A DNA stretch of 64,000 nucleotides, from the NCBI GenBank assembly GCA_041398665.1, contig JAWKUH010000004.1, positions 124,001-188,000 on the forward strand. The letters run 5' to 3'. Both the position numbers and the translations under genes were made by a program. Of this stretch, positions 36,871 to 47,355 are shown piece by piece (the stretch's first letter is position 1; every line of letters starts with the position of its first letter). This DNA comes from Rohdeia sp041398665. Its GTDB lineage: Bacteria; Planctomycetota; UBA1135; GCA-002686595. The notes beneath the pieces were generated by a model, which worked only from the letters and a program-made list of their open reading frames with translations, had not been told where the DNA came from and did no database searches.

Positions 36871-36956
36871 GGCGAGCCTCGGAGTCTCGGACGTGCGCCG
36901 AGCTTCACCGGGCCCCGTCCGCTCCGCAACGGGGACTACGGCGTATCGCGCCGCGC

Positions 36957-38534
36957 TCAGGGTTGGACGGTGAGGAGCAACCCGTCCGAGGTCGACGCCT
37001 CGAACGTCGTGGGATCGACGACGACGGACTGGAGCAGCACGCGCACGCCGACGATCGAGGCGACGGGCGGCACCGCGACGGGGACGTTCGCGACGCCCGC
37101 CGCGGCCTGCCGCACGTCGAGGAGCTGCGGCGTCGGGCTCGCGCCGAACAGGACCTCGCCGAGTCCGGACGCGACGACGCCGCAGCCGTCGACGTCGAGC
37201 CCGCGTGCGCCGTAGAACGTCGCCACGAATCCGCTCGGCGTCGCGGGGAGTGCGAGCGTCGGCGACACCGTCGTGCCGATCGACGCACCCGTCGGGAACG
37301 GCGCCGTCCAGGCGACGGCGTGCGGCCCGCAGCCCGCGACGACGGCGTACTCCGGGCACGTGCGCAGGCCGTAGCCGACGAGTCGGCCCGCGTTCGCCGC
37401 GCTCGTGCCGAACGGTCCGCTCGCGTAGAGCGCGTCGCCGCTCCCGTCGTCGAACACGGCGAGCGCGTCGACGGCGCCGTCGAGATACGCGCCGACCGAG
37501 CGCCAGTCCGCTCCGTCCCATCGCGCGAGGAAGTGCACGGGTTCCGCGCCCGCCACGACGTCGAAGTCGCCGCCGACGTACAGGGCGGATCCGCTCCCGT
37601 CGTCGAACGCGAGGAGGTCGCGGACGCCGATGCCGAAGCCCGTGCCGAGCGAGCTCCAGGTCGTTCCGTCGAAGCGACCGACGCCGCCCACCTGGACGCC
37701 GTTCGACGTCGTGAACGCGCCGCCCGCGTAGAGCGCGTCGCCGCCGCCGTCGAAGACCGCGAGCGTCCGCGCGATCCCGCCCGAGATCCCGCCGACGGAC
37801 GACCACGCGCTGCCGTCCCACTTCGCGACGGCGACGACCTGGCTCGAGCCGGCGAGGGTGAAAGAGCCCGCCGCGTAGAGCGCGGGTCCGTTGCCGTCGT
37901 CGAACACCGCGAGGTCGTTCACCTGCGTCGCGAACACGCCGTTGCGCACGCCGCCGCCGACGTCCGACCAGGTCGTCCCGTCGAAGCGCGCGACGTTCGA
38001 GACGGGGACGCCGCTCGCCGTCGAGAACGTGCCGCCGACGTAGAGCGCCTCGCCGCTCCCGTCGTCGAACGCACACAGCGCGAGGACGGTTCCCGCCGCC
38101 GGATCGCCGACGCCGCCGCCGAGCGCGCTCCAGCTCGTCCCGTCCCACGCCGCGACGCACGTCGCGGGCGCGCCGCCCGCGCTGTCGAACGCTCCGCCGA
38201 CGACGAGGACCGCTCCCCCGCCGAGGTCGACCTCGGTCATGGCGCGAACGCCGGTCAAGAGCGACGAACCGCCGATGCCCTGTCCGAGCGGCTGCCACGC
38301 GCTCCCGTCGAAGGCCGCGACGCGCGCCGCGGCGACGCCGCCGATCTCCGTGAAGAGGCCGCCGGCGAACAGGCGCGGACCGCTGCCGTCGTCGTGCGCG
38401 AGGAGCGTTCCGACCGCTTGGTTCGGATCCGCGTCCGTGCCGAACCAGTGCAGGCACGAGGGCGACTGCGCCGCGGCGTCGACGAGAGGTTGCAGGGCGA
38501 GGACGGCGGCGAGGACGGCGGACGGACGGGACAT
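36957..38534 (-). CDS. Secreted seven-repeat propeller-like protein, paralogue B
   Basis: A 525-residue protein from ATG 38532-38534 with a signal peptide (VLAAVLALQPLVDAAAQ) and early Cys (PSCLHW). Seven repeats match paralogue A (for example AFDDGSGEALYVGGTF then VARFDGTTWSDVG; VFDDGNGPALYAAGSF then VAKWDGSAWSSVG). The C-terminal domain starts CPEYAVVAGCGP and ends DGLLLTVQP. It is the most divergent of the three in the C-terminal domain. Gaps to its neighbours are 86 and 128 bases, so the three may be one transcript or separately driven. Role unknown, probably extracellular. Confidence 0.8.
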   Translation of the reverse strand: MSRPSAVLAAVLALQPLVDAAAQSPSCLHWFGTDADPNQAVGTLLAHDDGSGPRLFAGGLFTEIGGVAAARVAAFDGSAWQPLGQGIGGSSLLTGVRAMTEVDLGGGAVLVVGGAFDSAGGAPATCVAAWDGTSWSALGGGVGDPAAGTVLALCAFDDGSGEALYVGGTFSTASGVPVSNVARFDGTTWSDVGGGVRNGVFATQVNDLAVFDDGNGPALYAAGSFTLAGSSQVVAVAKWDGSAWSSVGGISGGIARTLAVFDGGGDALYAGGAFTTSNGVQVGGVGRFDGTTWSSLGTGFGIGVRDLLAFDDGSGSALYVGGDFDVVAGAEPVHFLARWDGADWRSVGAYLDGAVDALAVFDDGSGDALYASGPFGTSAANAGRLVGYGLRTCPEYAVVAGCGPHAVAWTAPFPTGASIGTTVSPTLALPATPSGFVATFYGARGLDVDGCGVVASGLGEVLFGASPTPQLLDVRQAAAGVANVPVAVPPVASIVGVRVLLQSVVVDPTTFEASTSDGLLLTVQP

Positions 38535-38662
38535 GACGACGCTCGGGTGAGGGACACCGGCGACCGCGCCGCGGGGTGCGGCGACGGTCGGACCCGGATC
38601 AGTCCCGCGAACCGGCTCGTCGTGACGCGGATCGTCGGCCGTCCGAACCGGTGGTGTCGCGC

Positions 38663-40234
38663 TCAGGGGTAGACCGTCACGAGCAACCCCGTCGCCAGCT
38701 CCGCGACCCAGGACCCGGGATCGACCGCGACGCTCTGGACCTTCGCGCGCACCCCCCCGATCGCCGGGTTCGCCGGTACGGCGAGCGGCACCAGCGCCGC
38801 GCCGTTCGTCACCGCGACGAGCGGGATCGCCGTCGGTGCGCGGAGGTCCGCGACGAGGACGTCGCCGACGCCCGGGAGCGACGCGCCGCAGCCCGCGACG
38901 TCCACGGCGCGCTCGCCGTAGAAGGTCGCGGCGAGTCCGTCCTGCACGACGTCGGTCACGAGCGTCGTGAACACCGTCGTTCCGATCGATGCGGGAGCAC
39001 TCGGGAACGAGAGGTGCGCGGTGTTGCCCGCGCAGCCCTGCACGACCGTGTACGGCGGACAGGGTCCGTGGCCGTAGAGCGCGAGCTTCGCCTCGCCCGA
39101 GGCCGAGAGGTCGAAGTCCCCTGCGACGACGAGGGCGCTCACGCCGTTCCACGCGTGCGTCCCGAGGTCGACGACGGTGTCGTCGACGAAGGAGCCGACG
39201 TCGCTCCAGGCGCTGCCGTCCCAGCGACCGAGATGCCGCACGACGGTGCTCCCGGAGTGCGTGAAGAAGCCGCCGGCGTAGAGCGCCGCGCCACTTCCGT
39301 CGTCGAACACGGCGAGCGAGAAGGCCGGCGAGTCGAAGCCCGCGCCGACCTGCGACCAGCTGCTCCCGTCGAAGCGTTGGATGCCGCCCGTGACGCTGCC
39401 CGCCGCGTAGAGCGCGGGTCCGCCGCCGTCGTCGAAAACTTGGAGCGCGTGCACGACGTTGCCGAACGAACCGAGGCCGCCGCCGACGTTCGACCAGCTC
39501 GCCCCGTCCCACCGCGCGACGTTGCCGACCGGCACGCCGCCCGCGTCGAGGAAGTTGCCCGCGGCGTAGAGCGCGGGACCGTTGCCGTCGTCGAAGACGG
39601 CGAGCGCGATCACGAAGCTCGTGAAGAAACCGCCGCGCAGGCCCGAGCCGAGCGCCGACCAGGCGCTCCCGTCCCAGGCCGCGATCGAGTTCGTCGCGAT
39701 GCCGCCGGCCGCGTCGAACTGCCCGCCGACGTAGAGCTTCGTCCCCGTGCCGTCGTCGAACGTCGCCGCGACCTCTCCGATCCCGACGCCGCCCTGGAGC
39801 GAGAGTCCGCTCCCGAGTCCGGACCACGTCGTGCCGTCCCAGATCGCGACGCCGGAAGCCGGCGCGCCGCCCACGTGGTCGAAGGAACCGCCCGCGACGA
39901 CGCGCGGTCCCGCGCCGAGGTCGACCGTCGCGACCTCCTCGACGCGCGTGAATCCCGAGCCCGTGAACGTCGCGCCGACCGACGACCACGCGCTCCCGTC
40001 CCACTGCGCGACGAGCGGCGTGCCCGCACCGCCGATCGACAGGAACGGCCCGCACGCGACGAGCCGCGGACCGCTGCCGAAGTCGACCGACGCCGTCGCC
40101 TCGACGCGCGCGCCGAGCGAGCTGCCGGTCGGGTACCAGGTGGTGCAGACGGGGGCCTGCGCCGGAACCTCGCCGGCCAGGAGCACACCCGAGACCAAGG
40201 CCGCGTTCACCAGTCCGAGACGTCGATCCTCCAT
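38663..40234 (-). CDS. Secreted seven-repeat propeller-like protein, paralogue C
   Basis: A 523-residue protein from ATG 40232-40234 with a signal peptide (LVNAALVSGVLLAGEVPAQ) and early Cys (PVCTTW). Seven repeats are seen; the fifth is shortened (VFDDGGGPALYAAGSVTGGIQRFDGSSW, read in parts). The C-terminal domain begins CPPYTVVQGCAG, with SIGTTVF, FYGERAVDVAGCG, VPANPAIGGVRAKVQ and the end ATGLLVTVYP. It is closest to paralogue A in the last two repeats (WNGVSALVVAGDFDLSASGE against WNGAPALAVGGNFTASASGE, in parts). Likely product of tandem duplication. Confidence 0.8.
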   Translation of the reverse strand: MEDRRLGLVNAALVSGVLLAGEVPAQAPVCTTWYPTGSSLGARVEATASVDFGSGPRLVACGPFLSIGGAGTPLVAQWDGSAWSSVGATFTGSGFTRVEEVATVDLGAGPRVVAGGSFDHVGGAPASGVAIWDGTTWSGLGSGLSLQGGVGIGEVAATFDDGTGTKLYVGGQFDAAGGIATNSIAAWDGSAWSALGSGLRGGFFTSFVIALAVFDDGNGPALYAAGNFLDAGGVPVGNVARWDGASWSNVGGGLGSFGNVVHALQVFDDGGGPALYAAGSVTGGIQRFDGSSWSQVGAGFDSPAFSLAVFDDGSGAALYAGGFFTHSGSTVVRHLGRWDGSAWSDVGSFVDDTVVDLGTHAWNGVSALVVAGDFDLSASGEAKLALYGHGPCPPYTVVQGCAGNTAHLSFPSAPASIGTTVFTTLVTDVVQDGLAATFYGERAVDVAGCGASLPGVGDVLVADLRAPTAIPLVAVTNGAALVPLAVPANPAIGGVRAKVQSVAVDPGSWVAELATGLLVTVYP

Positions 40235-40398
40235 CTGTGCGCGCGGCCTCGCGCCGCCCTCCGTCGACGACTCTCGGGCCGACGTCGCGTGTCCGCTACG
40301 GGGCCTTGGGCGTAGTTCCCGGTGCGCCCCCTCGCCGGCGACCGTGGAGCGGCGTCGGTCGAGATCCCAGGCCTCGACCTCGAACTCGGCAGTGCACC

Positions 40399-41289
40399 TC
40401 AAGACTCGTGCGGCAGATCGACCGCCGCCTTCAAGGGGGCGTCGAGGAAGTCGCGCAGCTCGCGCACGACCTCGTCGAGATCGGGGGACTCGAGTCGGCT
40501 CCGCTCGAGGAAGGCACGCCACAACTTCTGCTTCGTCGGATCCGTCGCGAACCTGTCCCCGAGACCGGTCGGCAGGTCCCGCGGGAGGCCCGTCCTCCGC
40601 CGCGCGAAGGTCGTCGCAATCGCGGACGCGAGGAGCGCGGGATCCGACGCTGCTGATCTCCGCAGCGGTGCGAGGAGGTCGAAGTAGTCCTTCATGCGCG
40701 TCTTCGCGGCCCCGAAGTGCACGATCGCGTGCAGCTTCCTCGGCGACGACCGTCTCGCGTGGGTAGGCACGCAACCTCGGCGCCGGGAGGTCGAGGATGG
40801 TCGGGTAGTCGAGCCACTGCGGCGCCGGCGTCACGGCATCGCCGATGCCGACATCGACCTGGAGTCGCAGCCTCGCGTTGCCGAGTCGGCCGTCGAGTGT
40901 GACGCGCCGACCGGCCGTACGCGTCCTGTTCCCGGATCGCAGGACAGACCTCGACGCTCGCGGCGTCGAACGTGACGCCGTCGGGCTCGACCTCGACGTC
41001 ACAGATCTCGGGCGGACGGTCAGTGCGGTGAGCCTTCGTCCGACAAGTCGCCGAGACCGAGGAGGTCCGCGTCTCGCGTGGGTCGCGAGGTCCTCGCCGA
41101 GCCACACGAGCATCAGCAACCCCGCCCTTCAGGACGAACCGCTCGGCGTGTTCCGAGCGCGCGAGCCTGCAGGAAGCGCTCGATCCCGTAACGGACGAGA
41201 ATCTGGTTCGGATCGACGCCGAGTCCCTTGGCGTGGCCGACGAGCCGAACGTGCACGGAGCGCGCGATCCCGTCGTCCGCTCGACTCAC
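40399..41289 (-). CDS. AbiEii/AbiGii-type nucleotidyltransferase toxin, frame broken
   Basis: Toxin half of a type IV toxin-antitoxin/phage-defence pair. GTG 41287-41289 overlaps the antitoxin stop as GTGA. Conserved pieces: LVGHAKGLGVDPNQILVRYGIERFL, then LLMLVWLGEDLATHA, the nucleotidyltransferase active-site segment TRDADLLGLGDL (readable one base out of frame), VEVEPDGVTFDAASVEVCP, LQVDVGIGDAVTP with the second acidic motif, LPAPRLRAYPRETVVAEK and LHAIVHFGAAKTRMKDYFDL. At least four frame changes between 40740 and 41130 are needed. The C-terminal 123 residues are intact. As written the toxin could not be made; error or decay cannot be told apart. Confidence 0.8.
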
Positions 41290-41903
41290 GAGACCAGGGC
41301 CTCGACGTAGGGCCGCATGACGCGCTGCACCCGACAGATCTCGGCGTATCGCTCGAGCTCGTCGAGCGTGAAGCGTCGCGCCCGCCACCCCTCGCGCAGC
41401 GCTTCGAGCGCGACGTCGAGACCGACGCTGCGTCGATACTTGAAGCAGTCGGCGACCGTCTTCGCGACGCCGTAGACCCGTACCTCGCGGCCGTCGATGC
41501 GGTGCGTCTCCACCCCGGCCGCTGAACGCCGCGCCGGACGCGCGGACGATGCGCAGCGGCGGCTGACGCAGCGCGGGAGTTCGCGCTCGCCGGTCGATCG
41601 CGAGCCACACCTCGGAGGGGAGCTGCGTCCCGACCCCGTGGAACTCGAGCGCCGACAGCAGGCACACCACGCCCTTCGGCACGGCCGCCGCGACGACGGG
41701 CGAGACCGTGGCAATCCGAGGGCGTCCGGTCCGGCAGCAGCCGATAGAGGCCCCGCGCGACACGCTCGAGCCACCGCTCTCGACGAGCCGACTCCAGGAT
41801 CTGCGTGTGGATCCCCTGCGGCCGCCGCCTCGCGCGCGTCGTGACCCCTTGGCGGCGGCGGGCGAGCCTGGAGCACGCGGTCGCGATCCGTGGCGGCGGG
41901 CAT
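41286..41903 (-). CDS. AbiEi-type antitoxin/transcriptional regulator, frame broken
   Basis: About 205 codons from ATG 41901-41903. N-terminal winged-helix region (MPAATDRDRVLQA, then IHTQILES and RVARGLYRL-like residues in changing frames), the middle CLLSALEFHGVGTQLPSEVWLAIDR, and an intact C-terminal domain: HRIDGREVRVYGVAKTVADCFKYR (in parts), LDVALEALREGW, ELERYAEICRVQRVMRPYVEAL. This matches AbiEi antitoxins, which repress their own operon and neutralise the nucleotidyltransferase. Breaks lie around 41500-41530, 41700 and 41790-41860. It is first in the two-gene operon, with the toxin start overlapping its stop. Confidence 0.8.
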   Translation of the reverse strand: MPAATDRDRVLQARPPPPRGHDAREAAAAGDPHADPGVGSSRAVARACRAGPLSAAAGPDALGLPRSRPSSRRPCRRAWCACCRRSSSTGSGRSSPPRCGSRSTGERELPRCVSRRCASSARPARRSAAGVETHRIDGREVRVYGVAKTVADCFKYRRSVGLDVALEALREGWRARRFTLDELERYAEICRVQRVMRPYVEALVS

Positions 41904-41910
41904 GTGGCGA

Positions 41911-41942
41911 ATCGTAGGTCGCGTGTTGCGACTATCCGTCAA
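41911..41942 (-). promoter_or_regulatory. Candidate AbiE promoter and operator
   Basis: On the minus strand, a TTGACG box (41942-41937) and a TACGAT box (41916-41911) lie just before the antitoxin ATG, with a 20-base spacer that is longer than ideal. Between them is an inverted repeat GTCGC-AACAC-GCGAC (41932-41918), placed where an autorepressor such as AbiEi would act. Assigned from position and symmetry only. Confidence 0.45.
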
Positions 41943-42593
41943 CGTTTCGCCACACGGCTCGGCGGCCGGAGAACCAACGCGAGGACCTCTTCCTCCGAGC
42001 CTACGGCTGTCGAGTCGTGGATGGAGCGAGACGCTACGGGTCCGAGTCGCGGTGCTCGCCGGAGGGGGTTCGGCGGCAGGTGGGGTCAGCCGTACCGAGC
42101 GGACGCGTGACTCGCTCCAGCAATCGCATGCGCGCTCGAACGGCGGCGCGACGATGACGTCCGACCGCGCGCGCCGTGCATCGGACGGAGCGATGACGTT
42201 CGCCCGGCGTGACCCGTCGCGGTCCTCGGAAGCTGCACCCTCCACCTACACACGACATGGTGCCCTGCTCGGACTGGAGTGGCGTCAGGGATGGACTCGC
42301 GCGAGCGGAGCCCCAGGACGACGTGCTCGTGTTCCGTGCGTCCGAGAAGTCCCGAGAGGCGTCTGCCATCCATCACGACTCGGCTCCGAACCGAAAGGTC
42401 GCGCCCTGCGGCAACACGCCGCATCGACGCGTCCCGCGCGCTGTTTCGCCACTCCGCTCCTCCCTCGTGCGGGGTCCGGGTCGGACGATAGCGCCGGCGG
42501 CTCCCAGGTGCACGGCCGGCCGCCCACGGCGCGCTCGCCGCGGGACCGCTCCGGTTAATCTGTCGGCCCCGCGAACCGCCCGCTCCCGACCCC
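41943..42593. other. Intergenic region before gcvP without a recognisable gene (651 bases)
   Basis: No frame on either strand shows a family-like protein, and base composition is slightly less biased than in the flanking genes. It may be remnant sequence of the accessory AbiE segment. The gcvP promoter should lie near its right end, but no clear boxes were seen. Confidence 0.4.
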
Positions 42594-45479
<2,886 letters not shown>

Positions 45480-45505
45480 TCGGAACATCGCGGAGCGCGG
45501 CGCGC

Positions 45506-47354
45506 ATGGGTGCGTCCGCGCCCGCGCGCCCCCTCCCCCACGTGTTCTCGAACCCCTTCGGACTCCTCGCGCTGCTCGCGGTGCCCGCCGTCGTCGGGCT
45601 GCACCTCTACCGGCGGCGCTACGAGACGAAGCCGGTCGCGGCGCTGTTCCTGTGGGAGGAGGTCGGCGACGTGCCGTCGGCGGGGCGCACGCGGCAGCCG
45701 CGCCTGACGAGCCCGAGCTTCTGGCTCGAGACGCTGGCCGCGCTGCTCGCGGCGCTGGCGTTCGCCGGACCGACGCCGTTCTCGGGCGACGTGCCGCACC
45801 AGGTCGTCGTCGTCGACGGTTCGGCGTCGATGGAGGCCGAGGGCGCGGAGGGTGAGAGCGCCATGGATCGCGCGCGCGAGTGGTTGCGCTCGAGGTTGCG
45901 CGAACTGCCGTCGCGCTCGCGCGTGACCCTGATCGAGAGCGGGCCGGAGCCGCGCACGGTCGCCGGTCCGGCGGCGTGGCGCGACGAGGCGCTCGCCGCG
46001 CTGGACGGGCTCGCACCGGGATACGCGCACCACGACCCCGCGCCGGCGCTCGACCTCGCCCGCGGGCTCGCCGGCGACGCCGACGTGCTGTTCCTCACCG
46101 ACGCGATCGACGAGGACGAGGAGGGCGGCGAGCGACGCGCGCGCGACCGGCGTCGAGACGCGCGCGTTCGGCGAGCCGCTCGACAACGTCGCGATCGTCG
46201 CGGCGCGGCGCGAGGTCGCCGCGGGGACGGACGACGGGACGGAGCGCGTCACGCTCTCCGTCGCGAACCACTCCGAGGGACCTCGAGCGCGCACCGTTCG
46301 CGTCCTCGACGAGCTCGGCGGCGACGAGATCGCGAAGCGCTCCGTCGAGATCGCGGCGGGCGCGACGGCGGACCTCGCGCTCGACCTCCCGGCCGGGACC
46401 GGGACGGTGCGCGTCGAGATCGAGCCCGACGCGCTCGAGGTCGACGACGCGACCCATCTCGCGCCGGCGCGTCCGCGCGAGGTCCGCGTCGCGGTGTTCG
46501 GCGACGCCGCGCTCCTGCGCGCGACGATGCTCGCGTCGAAGAACGACGGCGTCGCCGACCGCGTCGCGCGCGTCGCGCCGTCGACCGTGCTCGCGAGCGA
46601 CGCGCGTTCGGCCGACCTCGTGCTCGATCTCGCGGGCGACGCCGGCGTCGGTGCGAGCGCGAGCACCTGGGTGCTGCGCGTCGTGCCGCCGGCGACGCCG
46701 ACGGCCTGGGTCGGACCGTTCCTCGTCGAGCGTCACCACCCGCTGCTCGTCGGGACGACCTTCGACGGCGTCGCGTGGGTCGGTGACGAGTCGGCGGACC
46801 TCGGCGGTGCACCGATCGTGTCGGCGGGATTCGCGACGCTCGTCTCGGAGCGCACGGTCTACGAGGGCCGCGAGATCGTGCTCAACACCGATCTCGCCGC
46901 GGGCACGTTCACGCGCTCGCCGGACTGGCCGATCCTCCTGTCGAACCTCGTGGAGTGGCGGCGCCGCGCGCTGCCCGGACCGCGCGACGTGAACCTCGTC
47001 GTCGGTCAGGAGCTGTGGGTCGGAGCGCCGGAGGGCGGGACGTTCGTGCTCGAGGGACCGACGGGACGGGTCGAGCGCAGCGGCACGCGCGAACTGCTCT
47101 TCCCCGCCTTCGAGCTGCCCGGTGCGTACACGCTCTCGCGCGACGGGAGGCGCATCGCCGACGTCGGCGTCGGCTTCCTCGACGCGACGGAGTCGGACCT
47201 GCGCGGACTCTCGAGCGGCAGCGCGGGCGGCGGCGGCGCGGCGACCGCGAGGATCGCGGGAGGATCGAGTCGCAGCGAGTGGCTCCTCACGCTGCTCGCG
47301 CTCGCGCTCGTCGCGGCGGACTGGTGGTTCCTCGGTCGAAGAGGAGCGCGCTGA
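45506..47354 (+). CDS. BatA-like membrane protein with von Willebrand A domain, one frame break
   Basis: The N-terminus has the BatA/DUF58-partner signature FSNPFGLLALLAVPAVVGLHLYRRR followed by a second helix (FWLETLAALLAALAFAG). The vWA domain has VVVDGSASM (MIDAS-like DxSxS) and DVLFLTDA. Near 46140 the frame must shift, after which VTLSVANHSEGPRARTVRVLDELGG (in parts) and a CARDB-like/GATase-like region continue to a C-terminal helix (WLLTLLALALVAADWWFLG). ATG 45506 or GTG 45542 could be the start. The next gene begins one base past its stop. It probably acts at the inner membrane with the 47356 product. Confidence 0.8.
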
Positions 47355-47355
47355 C

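Noticed and set aside
35245..40234. Three copies considered as assembly duplication
   Set aside because: The paralogues differ throughout in sequence and in repeat details, so they are true tandem genes.
42000..42590. Possible small gene upstream of gcvP
   Set aside because: No frame shows conserved motifs, a credible start context or gene-like composition.
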